Assembly: GCA_964549505.1 (NCBI GenBank)
Contig: CAZJVD010000001.1
Span: 248,001-312,000, forward strand
Source of the DNA: CAZJVD01 sp964549505
GTDB taxonomy: Bacteria; Bdellovibrionota; UBA1018; CAZJVD01
Reading direction: 5' to 3'
DNA: 64,000 nt
In this document: one piece after another, positions 1-8,763 of the stretch
How positions within the stretch are numbered: position 1 is the stretch's first letter
How the letters are laid out: each line of letters opens with the position of its first letter
The notes under the pieces: generated by a model
The model's input: the letters and a program-made list of their open reading frames with translations, nothing else
Told to the model about the DNA's origin: nothing
Database searches by the model: none
Program-made: the position numbers and the translations under genes

Positions 1-432
1 CAGTCGATCGCACGCGCGCTCGTTGGCAAGAGCGCTGTCGGCAAAGCGAAGACCGCAGAGTTCGGTTGGGTGGCCGTCGAAAAACTGAATGAAAAGACAG
101 GCGCAGAAACAACGAACTCCCTACTAAAAGACCTTCCGAAGGAATTTCATTCGTTCTCATCGCACTATGACGAAGTCGTGAAACTGCCCGAACGTTTCGA
201 AGTGACGGCCCGAAGCGCGGCTTGTCGCATTCAAGCTTTTCAAATGAAAGACGGACCGGTCTTTGGCGTTCAGTTTCATCCTGAACGCGACGTCACGAAC
301 GCCGATCGGACGTTCCAGTATCTGAAATCGGCCGGCCGAGAAAAGCTTTTCCAACACGCGCGCGACGGTGCTAAATACTATCGTCCCGAAGTCGGCGAAA
401 CCATTTTTCGGAATTTTTTTAAACATGTCTAA
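1..432 (+). CDS. class I glutamine amidotransferase, C-terminal part (5' end outside window)
   Basis: The frame is open from the first base, so about 143 C-terminal residues are visible and the start lies upstream. Class I amidotransferases hydrolyse glutamine with a Cys-His-Glu triad and pass ammonia to a synthase. The His/Glu pair is seen in the VQFHPE motif (about 268-285); the nucleophile Cys elbow would be off the window. An HSFSSHYDEV stretch precedes it, as is usual in this family. The stop codon overlaps the ATG of the next gene by 8 bp, suggesting translational coupling. Which synthase it serves (GuaA-, TrpG/PabA-like or stand-alone) cannot be decided from this fragment. Confidence 0.8.
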   Translation, partial: QSIARALVGKSAVGKAKTAEFGWVAVEKLNEKTGAETTNSLLKDLPKEFHSFSSHYDEVVKLPERFEVTARSAACRIQAFQMKDGPVFGVQFHPERDVTNADRTFQYLKSAGREKLFQHARDGAKYYRPEVGETIFRNFFKHV

Positions 433-1468
433 GCGGAGCTTAAAGCTAGTCTTAAAAGTCACTCTTGTTGGTGGGCTCCTCTACATCCTTGCCGAGAAGG
501 GTTTTCTTTCGTTCGAAGCAACACGAAAAGCTCTCGGCGAAATCCGCACGATCATCCCAGCTATCCTTGGGCTGTTGGTCGCGACCTTTCTCGGACTCGT
601 ACGCTGGCAAATCCTATTACGTGCTCGCGGAATTGAACTGCCGTTTCGAAGAACGGCAGAGCTCGGGTTTGTCGGACTCTTTTTCAACATCGCTCTCCCC
701 GGCGCCGTAAGCGGTGACGTTGTGAAAGCTGTCTATGTCGGTCGCGAAGCCCCTGGAAAACGGGCCGCCGCGCTAGGAAGTATCCTTTTCGATCGTGTTG
801 CAGGGTCTTCGGCGCTCATCTTGGTTTCGGCGCTCGGAATCGTATTGGCGATGGGCGATCCATGGGCTCATGTTCTGCTGCGATCCATTCGGGCGATCGT
901 GATCCCCATGAGCTTGGGCATTTTGAGCTTCTACGTTTATCTTTTTTATCTGAACGTCGACCGTGATCCGTTGCTTCGGTTTTTTCGACGCCTCGAAGTC
1001 CGCTTCCCAAAATTCGCCTCGGTCGTTCGCATCTATGAGGGCATCAAGCGTTACGGCGAAGAAAAGGCCGTCGTCCTTAAAGTGCTGGCCGTATCGTTCT
1101 TGATCCACCTCATGGTCACGGGTGCGTTTCTGCTATTTACAAAGGCGTTTGGCGAAACACAGGTTCCGTCGATTGCCGTTTTCATTGTTGTACCGCTCGC
1201 CCTTCTTGTAACGGCGATCCCTGTCCTGCCAGGCGGCGTGGGTACCGGTCACGCAGCTTTTCTCGCGCTGTTCGCGTTGATTGGATCAAAGCGCGGAGCT
1301 GATATATTTAATATCTTCGTTCTCTATCAGTTCTTCATCGGCGCTGTTGGGGGCCTAGTTTTTCTTAGGTTTCGCGGCTCAAGTCTTGCTTCAGATATGA
1401 GTGATGTCCCCGAACTTCACGACTCTTCCTCTGCGACCCTTTCAGGAGCAAGCTCTCAGGGCACTTGA
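425..1468 (+). CDS. UPF0104 / lysylphosphatidylglycerol-synthase-type integral membrane protein
   Basis: A 347-residue polytopic inner-membrane protein related to the flippase half of MprF and to YbhN/AglD. Visible family marks are an LRWQILLRARGI segment early on, FNIALPGAVSGDVVKA near residue 95, and PGGVGTGHAAF near residue 275, the counterpart of the family's PGG(L/V)G motif. Seven or eight hydrophobic stretches can be counted. The ATG at 425 was chosen because it lies in the overlap ATGTCTAA with the previous stop and is followed by a basic, then hydrophobic, N-terminus; the frame stays open further upstream but runs inside the amidotransferase gene. Function in the family is lipid or polyprenyl-linked substrate handling; the substrate here is unknown. 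Confidence 0.75.
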   Translation: MSKRSLKLVLKVTLVGGLLYILAEKGFLSFEATRKALGEIRTIIPAILGLLVATFLGLVRWQILLRARGIELPFRRTAELGFVGLFFNIALPGAVSGDVVKAVYVGREAPGKRAAALGSILFDRVAGSSALILVSALGIVLAMGDPWAHVLLRSIRAIVIPMSLGILSFYVYLFYLNVDRDPLLRFFRRLEVRFPKFASVVRIYEGIKRYGEEKAVVLKVLAVSFLIHLMVTGAFLLFTKAFGETQVPSIAVFIVVPLALLVTAIPVLPGGVGTGHAAFLALFALIGSKRGADIFNIFVLYQFFIGAVGGLVFLRFRGSSLASDMSDVPELHDSSSATLSGASSQGT

Positions 1469-2570
1469 AAGAAACACACACGTCGTTTGTGTTTCTCCCA
1501 CCGGCAGCGGCAAAAGCCTGATTTTTCAACTCCACACGCGTCGTAACCGCACGCGCACGGTCTTGGTTGTACCGCTGGTGGCCCTCGCGCAGCAGTTCGA
1601 AAAGCGACTCGCAGCTCTCGAGTTCGACGTTCGCTATGGAGCAACACCGCCTGAAGAAGGATCGAGCGGCGGTTCGTTCTGGATCGTCTGTCCGGAAACG
1701 TTAGTGGATGGGGCTGGAGTTCGAACGGCTTCCTTTTTTTGCTTGCAGCGATGGCGGCCCGATCTCATCGTGATTGACGAGTGCCATGCTGTGTACGAAT
1801 GGGGACGCGATTTTCGTCCTTCGTACGCGGCCGTTCCAGATCTTGTACGCGATCTACCTGCGACACAAACTCTGTGGCTCTCGGCCACACTGACGAGCAG
1901 GATGCTCCGTGATCTTGCCGCTTGCCTGACGCCGACACCGGAGATTGTCGATCACTTTGCACTCGCAGAACAGTTGTCGATCCACGTTTCGCACGTGCCT
2001 TACCGCTTGCGAGATCAGTTTCTAAGGTCGTGGCGGAAAACCCAGCGGGAGCCCGGTGTCGTGTTTGCATCGACGCGAAAACACGCAGAGCATCTTCAGT
2101 CGCTCGTCGAGCCGACTCTCACATTTCACGCGGGTTTTGGGCGCGAGGAGAAAGTAGGTAAACTCTTACACCTCGTATCGCACCCTCAGCACTCGGTGGC
2201 TGCCACAAGTGCATTCGGGATGGGACTCGATTTCCCGTGGTTTCGTTGGGCACTTTTAGTGGAACCTCCGCCTTCGTTACTTTCGCTCGCGCAGTGGACG
2301 GGCCGAGTCGCACGCCAAGGCAGTGGCCGCGCTTGGATCTGGTACGACGAGAACGACGCCGCTCGCATGGCTTGGCTCACACGTCGCTCGTCTTATCATC
2401 ATGGGGAGTTTGAAAAAGTACTCGAGTTCCTCCAGACACGGCGCTGCCGACGACAGATGCTCACCACCTATTTTCGCGGAGAACAGGAACGCTCGGATAG
2501 AAACTGTCAGCAGTGTGACTACTGTTTAGGAAGCGGGTCGGGAACGCTGAAAACCGCTGTGAGTCTATAG
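1401..2570 (+). CDS. compact RecQ-like ATP-dependent DNA helicase
   Basis: A 389-residue superfamily 2 helicase. Motif 0 (LRPFQEQAL), Walker A SPTGSGKS, Walker B DECH followed by EWGRDFRPSY (RecQ-typical), SATL, FASTRKHAE, ATSAFGMGLDFP and QWTGRVARQG are all in order. A four-cysteine cluster near the end (CRR...C-x2-C-x2-C) matches the RecQ zinc-binding subdomain, but there is no room for winged-helix or HRDC domains, so the protein is much shorter than classical RecQ. The start is GTG 1401 (ATG 1404 also possible); motif 0 follows at once, so the roughly 68-bp overlap with the preceding membrane-protein gene is probably real. The 3' end overlaps the convergent lipoprotein gene by 52 bp. Likely role: DNA unwinding in repair. 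Confidence 0.8.
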   Translation: MMSPNFTTLPLRPFQEQALRALERNTHVVCVSPTGSGKSLIFQLHTRRNRTRTVLVVPLVALAQQFEKRLAALEFDVRYGATPPEEGSSGGSFWIVCPETLVDGAGVRTASFFCLQRWRPDLIVIDECHAVYEWGRDFRPSYAAVPDLVRDLPATQTLWLSATLTSRMLRDLAACLTPTPEIVDHFALAEQLSIHVSHVPYRLRDQFLRSWRKTQREPGVVFASTRKHAEHLQSLVEPTLTFHAGFGREEKVGKLLHLVSHPQHSVAATSAFGMGLDFPWFRWALLVEPPPSLLSLAQWTGRVARQGSGRAWIWYDENDAARMAWLTRRSSYHHGEFEKVLEFLQTRRCRRQMLTTYFRGEQERSDRNCQQCDYCLGSGSGTLKTAVSL

Positions 2571-4792
2571 ATCATATCGCGTCCGGATTCGTAGTCCCAG
2601 AACGGCCGACCGAGCATCCAGAAAACAAAACCGACACTTCCCCAGAAGTCGGTGTCGGGTGGCTCGCCATTTTTTACAAGATACGAAAACACGGCTTCAA
2701 GCTTTGAACGATCGCTGTAGTCGATGTCGGCTAGCTTGGAGATCTCTCGCCGAAATGTCGGAAACGCTCGGAGCGCTTCGTCTTCGTCAATCTTTCCGTC
2801 ACGGTTGCGGTCAAAGCGGAAGAAAAGCGATTCGACAAAGTGAACGACGCCGGACATGGTCGTGACGTCAGAACTTCCAAACGGGAGACCTGTCGCTCCA
2901 TATTTTCGACCACTGATCTCAATCGAGTTCAGAATTTTCATCTGTTTGGAGTCCGATTGTGAGTTCCAGAACTGAATGCCTTTCGGAAACTGTTGCCAGT
3001 ACGCTGCGACGTTCGTTCGGTAGTGAGAACGAAAGCATCCCGCCTGAACCCATTGCCAGCCAGCAGAGTCAAGAAGCTCGGTCGGGCCTCCGATGCCCAT
3101 GCACGCAGGCACGAGCGGATCATCAGGGTTCTCGCTCGCACAGCTGCAAGGCAGCTCGGTGTCCGCACGAATGCGTCCGGACATTTCCAGAATCGAATTC
3201 ATGTACTGTAGAAAGACATAGGTCTCAGGAAGGTCCAGGGTTCCGGAACCGTCGGCGACGACGGTGAAGAGATCGGCCTCACGAAACCGCTTTCTCAAGA
3301 ACGCATCGGACTCGATTCGAAACAAACCCAGGTCATCCAGGATGGTCGCGAAGTCCTTCGATATTCTAAGAAGATCTTCAAAGCGCAGCTTTCCTGGCTG
3401 GTGTTGGTACGCCTCGAGAACCCGATCGAGCAACACCACCCACCCCAAGAACCGTTCCCATGTCCCCTGTCCGTGCTGGAGTCCTTTATCGAAAACAATT
3501 TCCTGAGCGCCGGGTTTAAAGAGTGACGGTGTTTTGAGCGCAATCGTATCGACAACCGCAAGCGCTCTGCGACCCACGAGATCCGTTTCCGGAATCGACT
3601 GCGAGATCGCCTGAAATGTGGTCGCGATTTTTGCAGGATTCAGCGACGTCGGAAAGCCATCGTTCTCCCTCAAGATGCGTCCGACCATCTCGCTGCTTAA
3701 AAACAGTTCGGAGGCCGTGTCCTCGACGACATCGATAAAACGCTCGTCGAGTACGGGCTCTGCCTTAATCAGGCGCGCCACGGCCGTCGAGAGAGCGGGA
3801 CGGACCACTTCCGAATCGACACTGATCCACCGGCTAATCAGATCCGAGAGGTACGGCTCGACTTGTTCGAAGTCGATCTTTCCACCCCATTGCGCGAACC
3901 ATTCCCTCAATGTGCTAACGACCAACGGCCGCGCAGCTTCGAGCGCCTTAAACTTTTCCGCAAAAGCGACGTCGTGATCTGTGAAGTACCAACGCGCCGA
4001 CAACAGAAGACTGAGAAAACCACTCGCTGTCGACGGCAGCGTTTTCCATTCCTGGGGCGCGACGGAACTCAGGTCGCCACCGATCAAGATTCGCTTGATC
4101 TTGTAGATATCCTTGACCACGTACTGTGGAACATCAAAGCCAAACGACTTGCGAAGTTCAGAAAAAAAGTTTTCGATAATATGCGTGTCCAGACGTCCAA
4201 AGCCCGCTTGACCGAGCATCACACCGAGATCCGTAAAGAGCGTTCGAAATCCCCCTTCGAGAACAAGAACGTTTTCGATGTTCTTCCTGCCTTGCTGGAC
4301 TGAAAGCGCGGGGATAGCACGTGCCGTAACGTCTTTGAGGCTGAGGAGCAAGTTGGCAACGCGATCGATCTCCTCTCCGGAGAGATAAACGGACCCGCTT
4401 CCCAACAGTGCTGCTTTGAGAGCAAAACCGGTCTGAATAACGTCAGCCGGTACAGGCTTGTCCGTCACTAAGAAGTTGCTCACAAAAAGATGGATATCGT
4501 TCTGGGTGTATCCATCTTTTGTTCCGGGACGAACAAACTGTTTGAAACTCGTGATGGTCGTCGACAAGCACTCCCACGGAAAGATCCACTCTGCTTCCGT
4601 TACCTTACCTTCCACATAACGATCAAACGTCTCCGGAAAGGCATTGAGACAACCGAGGTACTCTTTGTTCACTTCAATGAAACGACGAAAGTCCTCACGC
4701 TGACCGAGAAGCCCGCAACCTTGCAGCAGCAGCGCTATCGCGATAACGAACCTCTTAAAATCGATATGAAACGTTCGTTCGAACACGGTCAT
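2519..4792 (-). CDS. putative lipoprotein with one EF-hand
   Basis: A protein of about 757 residues that I do not recognise as a named family. The N-terminus (FKRFVIAIALLLQGCG) looks like a lipoprotein signal ending at a Cys, so a periplasmic or outer-membrane lipid-anchored protein is likely. Near residue 700 a canonical calcium loop DRNRDGKIDEDE has acidic or Asn ligands at positions 1, 3, 5, 9 and 12. The ATG at 4792 is the nearest start that keeps the signal; the open frame extends further back to 4975, inside the barrel gene. The gene overlaps the end of the upstream barrel gene by 38 bp on the same strand, so the two are probably one operon and may form a lipoprotein/barrel pair at the cell surface. 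Confidence 0.6.
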   Translation of the reverse strand: MTVFERTFHIDFKRFVIAIALLLQGCGLLGQREDFRRFIEVNKEYLGCLNAFPETFDRYVEGKVTEAEWIFPWECLSTTITSFKQFVRPGTKDGYTQNDIHLFVSNFLVTDKPVPADVIQTGFALKAALLGSGSVYLSGEEIDRVANLLLSLKDVTARAIPALSVQQGRKNIENVLVLEGGFRTLFTDLGVMLGQAGFGRLDTHIIENFFSELRKSFGFDVPQYVVKDIYKIKRILIGGDLSSVAPQEWKTLPSTASGFLSLLLSARWYFTDHDVAFAEKFKALEAARPLVVSTLREWFAQWGGKIDFEQVEPYLSDLISRWISVDSEVVRPALSTAVARLIKAEPVLDERFIDVVEDTASELFLSSEMVGRILRENDGFPTSLNPAKIATTFQAISQSIPETDLVGRRALAVVDTIALKTPSLFKPGAQEIVFDKGLQHGQGTWERFLGWVVLLDRVLEAYQHQPGKLRFEDLLRISKDFATILDDLGLFRIESDAFLRKRFREADLFTVVADGSGTLDLPETYVFLQYMNSILEMSGRIRADTELPCSCASENPDDPLVPACMGIGGPTELLDSAGWQWVQAGCFRSHYRTNVAAYWQQFPKGIQFWNSQSDSKQMKILNSIEISGRKYGATGLPFGSSDVTTMSGVVHFVESLFFRFDRNRDGKIDEDEALRAFPTFRREISKLADIDYSDRSKLEAVFSYLVKNGEPPDTDFWGSVGFVFWMLGRPFWDYESGRDMIYRLTAVFSVPDPLPKQ

Positions 4793-6077
4793 TCCCTTGA
4801 ACTTGTGCGAACCATCCATCGGTTCGGTCGTACTCAATCCAGTCAACACCCATCGAAACGCGCCAATCGGCACGTGGTACGTACTGCACTTCGCCCATGA
4901 TCCATCGACCTCGACGCTCGAGATCGGCAGTCCATTGCGAAGCGGCCTCCCATCTTTCGCTAAACCTCCATCCACCTCGTATCTTCACAGCGCGGTCGAA
5001 GATAAACCGACTGGGAAGCGCTAGTGTGACACCAAAAATTCCCTGCGGCTCGGTTTTGTCTTCGAAAACGGCAAGGCCACTCACTCCCAAGGATCCCTTT
5101 TCGAGAATATGAAACTTAAAGCCAGAGCCGAGAATCCACGCTGGACCCAGTGGTTGATAGATCCAAAAGGACGGAACATTTTCAGTGAGCGGGATTTCAC
5201 GCGTCACTGAGACCCAGCTATGCATACTCTTGTCACTGATGCCGCCTTCCCACGAAAGAAGGTGGTGGTGCCAAAGCATGGGTTTCACATCGGCCCGAAA
5301 ACGTCCGTTAGGTGACAGATAGCCGTCAACCGCAAAGTCGAATTGATGAACGGGCAGTAACCCATAACCAACGGTGGTCCATGGACCTGTTTCGCTGCCG
5401 ACACGTAATTGTGTAGCGACGCCGGGACGAAAGATCGCTCGCGAGAGACTGGGTTCGGTCAAGGAGTACTCAACACCAATGCGCCGATTAGGAAGGGCAA
5501 GATCAGCGGGCAACGGTTGCCAGTAAGGACCACGAGGAACGAACTCGCCGTCGCGCACGGCTATCGGAATGCCGCGTTCAGGAGGTGATACCCCGGTCGC
5601 AAATGTCTTCCAGTGAACATTTTTCCACGAAGCCTCGTAGAAAAACCCCGTCAAACCAATCGACTGTGGCGCAAGCGGATCCCAGATAAAGCGCGGAGAC
5701 CAAATACCGGCATCCCACTCGGTATCAACCTTCGACCACTCAAAGCGCTTGCGTCCCAACCAGAGCGTGTGACGACCAAGAACATTTTCAGATGTTCCAA
5801 TAGCTGCCTCGGCGGCTTCGATCGTTAAAGAATCTGGAAACTCGGCAAAGAGCTGTGCCGAAGCATCGAGGCGCGTTCTGAGCACTTTTCCATCGCGCGA
5901 GATCTTTGGCCCAGCAGAAAACGAAGTCGCGGTGACGGGTCGCTCGGGAGCTGTCCGAAGAAAGCTGGCCGATAGCAACGAGGCTTCCCCGAGTCCATGC
6001 GCCCGCTGCGCTCCAAAAACGAACATCGCTATGGTCACTACACTCGCGGTTTTGCGAATAGAGTCCCCACCACCCAC
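4755..6077 (-). CDS. putative outer-membrane beta-barrel protein
   Basis: A 440-residue protein of unknown function. An N-terminal hydrophobic segment (ASVVTIAMFVFG) ending in an A-x-A-like site (RAHG) suggests export. The body is rich in alternating aromatic strands (WTTVGYGLL, FRADVKPMLWHHH, WRVSMGVDWIEY) and the chain ends ...TNVSYRF, a terminal aromatic residue typical of BAM-inserted barrels. The start is GTG 6077; no strong Shine-Dalgarno is seen, so a slightly later start is possible. It is followed at once, with overlap, by the EF-hand lipoprotein gene. Confidence 0.6.
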   Translation of the reverse strand: MGGGDSIRKTASVVTIAMFVFGAQRAHGLGEASLLSASFLRTAPERPVTATSFSAGPKISRDGKVLRTRLDASAQLFAEFPDSLTIEAAEAAIGTSENVLGRHTLWLGRKRFEWSKVDTEWDAGIWSPRFIWDPLAPQSIGLTGFFYEASWKNVHWKTFATGVSPPERGIPIAVRDGEFVPRGPYWQPLPADLALPNRRIGVEYSLTEPSLSRAIFRPGVATQLRVGSETGPWTTVGYGLLPVHQFDFAVDGYLSPNGRFRADVKPMLWHHHLLSWEGGISDKSMHSWVSVTREIPLTENVPSFWIYQPLGPAWILGSGFKFHILEKGSLGVSGLAVFEDKTEPQGIFGVTLALPSRFIFDRAVKIRGGWRFSERWEAASQWTADLERRGRWIMGEVQYVPRADWRVSMGVDWIEYDRTDGWFAQVQGNDRVRTNVSYRF

Positions 6078-6123
6078 TTAGTATTATAAAGGTGGTTGTG
6101 CGGCAGACGCCAGCGCGAGGCAG

Positions 6124-6726
6124 TTATCGTCCTGTCAAATTTCCGTTACGAAATTTGAACAGGATATCGCGCTCGAGGTTGGCGCGGTCGTTGACCAGCT
6201 TCATCCAAAGGTCAAATTCTTGACGCTCCAGACGACCGTCAGCCGTCATGTCGATCAAAATCTGCGCAAGATTCATGATCGTGAGCTTCTCATCGAGGGC
6301 CCAGATCGAATTCTGCTCCAGTTCGGTCTTAAGAACCTTCGTCGTCAGATCCAGGCGCTGCATCGATTCGGCATCCATCTTGGTAGCGACCATCGCTGTG
6401 AGCGCGGTTTGACCAGCTTGCGACATCTCGGACGAAGCTGTCCGAATCGCAGCTTTCACAAGCTGGAAGACGAGGACCATCGCGGCAAACGACGCGACGA
6501 TCGAGCCAACGACGGCCCAGCGATCCCTCGCTGATCCCTTTTTCCAGCCATAGAGCCAAGGAGCTACGGGCCAAAGAAGCATGATGCCGAGGAGCCATCT
6601 GGTTCGCGCCTTGCCGGTCTCGACCTTCATGGATCGCAAAGCAAAAACAAGCGGAATCACGACAAACGCAAAGAAAAACGAGGCGAAAAAAAACCCCGTA
6701 ATCAGCATCGATAAGAGCGATCCCAT
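6124..6726 (-). CDS. membrane protein of unknown function with EF-hand-like tail
   Basis: A 200-residue protein. There are two or three membrane segments at about residues 5-30, 45-62 and 70-92, then a soluble helical region. Near residue 160, DMTADGRLERQE resembles a relaxed EF-hand loop, echoing the canonical one in the lipoprotein two genes downstream. The start ATG at 6726 lies only 18 bp from the divergent RNase R ATG, so promoters of the two genes must overlap each other's coding region or leader. No functional family recognised. Confidence 0.55.
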   Translation of the reverse strand: MGSLLSMLITGFFFASFFFAFVVIPLVFALRSMKVETGKARTRWLLGIMLLWPVAPWLYGWKKGSARDRWAVVGSIVASFAAMVLVFQLVKAAIRTASSEMSQAGQTALTAMVATKMDAESMQRLDLTTKVLKTELEQNSIWALDEKLTIMNLAQILIDMTADGRLERQEFDLWMKLVNDRANLERDILFKFRNGNLTGR

Positions 6727-6744
6727 ACGATAAGACTAGCAGAG

Positions 6745-8763
6745 ATGAACACGCCCTCAAAGACGATCACCGGAACGCTCGAGAAGAATCGAAAAGGCTT
6801 CGCGTTTCTAAGCCTAGATCCTCTTTATACACAGGAGTTTGACGACATCTTTTTGCCGCCCCATGAAGCTGAGAAGTATTTTCACGGCGACCGGCTTGAA
6901 GTCACTTTGGGCAGACGCGACGAAATCGTCAACGTACGGTGTCTAGCGCATCGGTACCATCGCATGCTCGGACGTTTTTCACGCTCCGGCGGTGTGCATG
7001 GAACCTTGGTGGTCAAACGCAAACGATTCTTAGAAGCCATCCCTCTCGACCCGCATGATCCGTTACAGGATGAAGACTGGATTCTTTGCGAGCTCCTCCA
7101 CAAGGACGGACCTCATCCGTTTCGAGGTCGCCTGTTGCGCGCGCGCGTTTTGAAAAATTTCGGGACTTCGGTGCCGGCCAATCAAGATACGGATATCATC
7201 GCTTCGGAACAAGGCCTGAACGAACACCATTCTCCCGAAGTGAATCATTCCACCGAACACATGACGGTGGATCTCGAGACCGAACTCAAACACCGCAAAG
7301 ACTTGCGAGAGGTTCCTTTCTTTACGATCGATGGTGAAGACGCGCGCGACTTCGACGACGCTATCCACGTCGAAGAGCATGGCGATGGATATCGGCTTTG
7401 GGTTGGGATCGCCGACGTCAGTCATTTTGTACGACCCGACACGCCGCTGGACAAAGAAGCCTACGCACGGGCGACGAGTGTTTATTTTCCCGATCGCGCG
7501 TTTCATATGCTTCCGCGCGCTCTTTCTGAAAATCTCTGTTCGTTAAAACCCGGAGTTCCCCGACTCGTGATGGTGGCGCGCATGCAGTTTTCCAAGAAAG
7601 GCAAACGCGGCGCGATCGATGTCTTCGAAGCGGTCATCCAGAGCAAGCGGCGTGCGACCTACAACGAGATCTTTGCGGAGTGGATGAAGAACAAGACGAA
7701 TCCCGATTTCGAATTGCATCCCCACTTTGCACTGTACGGAATCTTGCGAAAAGTTCGTATCGACCGCGGTTCGATCGACTTTGATCTGCCGGAAGCAAAG
7801 GCCCTCCTCGACCAGGATCAAAATCCGATCGACATCGTCGTTCAAACACGCAACGACGCTCATCGTTTGATCGAAGAGTTCATGATTGCCGCGAACGAAG
7901 CTGTAACCGATTGGTACCTGCGTTCGAAGAAGCCTTTCCTCTTTCGCGTTCACGAACAGCCCGCTGAACGAAGCGTCGGACAGTTCCAAGAAGCCGCCGG
8001 ACGCTTAGGTGTCGCCGCTCCACGAGATTTTTCACCAAAGTCGCTTGCGACGTTTGTCCACCGAGTGAAAGATCACCCGCTACACTTTCTGATCAACAGT
8101 CTTCTGCTGCGATCCCTGAAACAAGCGCACTACACGATTCGACATGAGATGCACTTTGGACTCGCATCACGCGCTTACACACATTTTACAAGTCCGATTC
8201 GTCGTTATCCGGATCTGATCGTTCACCGCCTGTTACGCATGCAACTACGAGGTGAAACCAATCAGAAACTCCTCAAGCACTTGGAGCCCATGGCCCTCCA
8301 TTGCAGTGTGCGTGAACGGATTGCCGAAGGCGCCGATCGAGATGCTCAGCGCCTCAAACAGGTGCGCTGGGTGCAGATGAACTGGGAAACGGAACTCGGA
8401 GCCCGCATCATCGAAATCACAGAACGTGGCATGTTTGTTCAAATCGAACATCCTTGGATTTCTGGATTGGTGCCGCTCGATCAGTTGAACGACGACGACT
8501 ATCGCTTTGATAAACGCTCCAACCAGCTGATTGGCAGCCGAACAGGAAAGCGGTTCAAGCTCGGACAAGAAACAAAAGTGTTTCCTCTCAACGCCGACTT
8601 TGAAACACGGCAAGTCGATTTCAGGATCGCGGGGATGGGAACCGCCGCCGTTGCAGGCGGTCGCCGCCCGAACCTGACCCCGGACCTTTCTCGAAAACCA
8701 CTTCCTCGTCAACGAGACCGACATCGCGGAAAACGTCGACGACCGAAGGGCCGGCCTCGATAA
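6745..8763 (+). CDS. rnr: ribonuclease R (RNB family 3'-5' exoribonuclease)
   Basis: A 672-residue exoribonuclease that degrades structured RNA from the 3' end. It has an N-terminal cold-shock-like RNA-binding region (about residues 8-60), an RNB catalytic domain with GEDARDFDDAI near residue 196 carrying the metal-binding aspartates, FTSPIRRYPDLIVHR near residue 475, and an S1 domain at about 545-625. The end is strongly basic (KRRRPKGRPR), as in other RNase R proteins, but it is encoded by DNA antisense to the 3' end of ribD, with a 143-bp tail-to-tail overlap. Somewhat shorter than the roughly 800-residue enterobacterial enzyme. Confidence 0.92.
   Translation: MNTPSKTITGTLEKNRKGFAFLSLDPLYTQEFDDIFLPPHEAEKYFHGDRLEVTLGRRDEIVNVRCLAHRYHRMLGRFSRSGGVHGTLVVKRKRFLEAIPLDPHDPLQDEDWILCELLHKDGPHPFRGRLLRARVLKNFGTSVPANQDTDIIASEQGLNEHHSPEVNHSTEHMTVDLETELKHRKDLREVPFFTIDGEDARDFDDAIHVEEHGDGYRLWVGIADVSHFVRPDTPLDKEAYARATSVYFPDRAFHMLPRALSENLCSLKPGVPRLVMVARMQFSKKGKRGAIDVFEAVIQSKRRATYNEIFAEWMKNKTNPDFELHPHFALYGILRKVRIDRGSIDFDLPEAKALLDQDQNPIDIVVQTRNDAHRLIEEFMIAANEAVTDWYLRSKKPFLFRVHEQPAERSVGQFQEAAGRLGVAAPRDFSPKSLATFVHRVKDHPLHFLINSLLLRSLKQAHYTIRHEMHFGLASRAYTHFTSPIRRYPDLIVHRLLRMQLRGETNQKLLKHLEPMALHCSVRERIAEGADRDAQRLKQVRWVQMNWETELGARIIEITERGMFVQIEHPWISGLVPLDQLNDDDYRFDKRSNQLIGSRTGKRFKLGQETKVFPLNADFETRQVDFRIAGMGTAAVAGGRRPNLTPDLSRKPLPRQRDRHRGKRRRPKGRPR

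Noticed and set aside
3863..4303. 146-codon plus-strand open frame
   Set aside because: Antisense to the EF-hand lipoprotein gene, with no ribosome site or domain.
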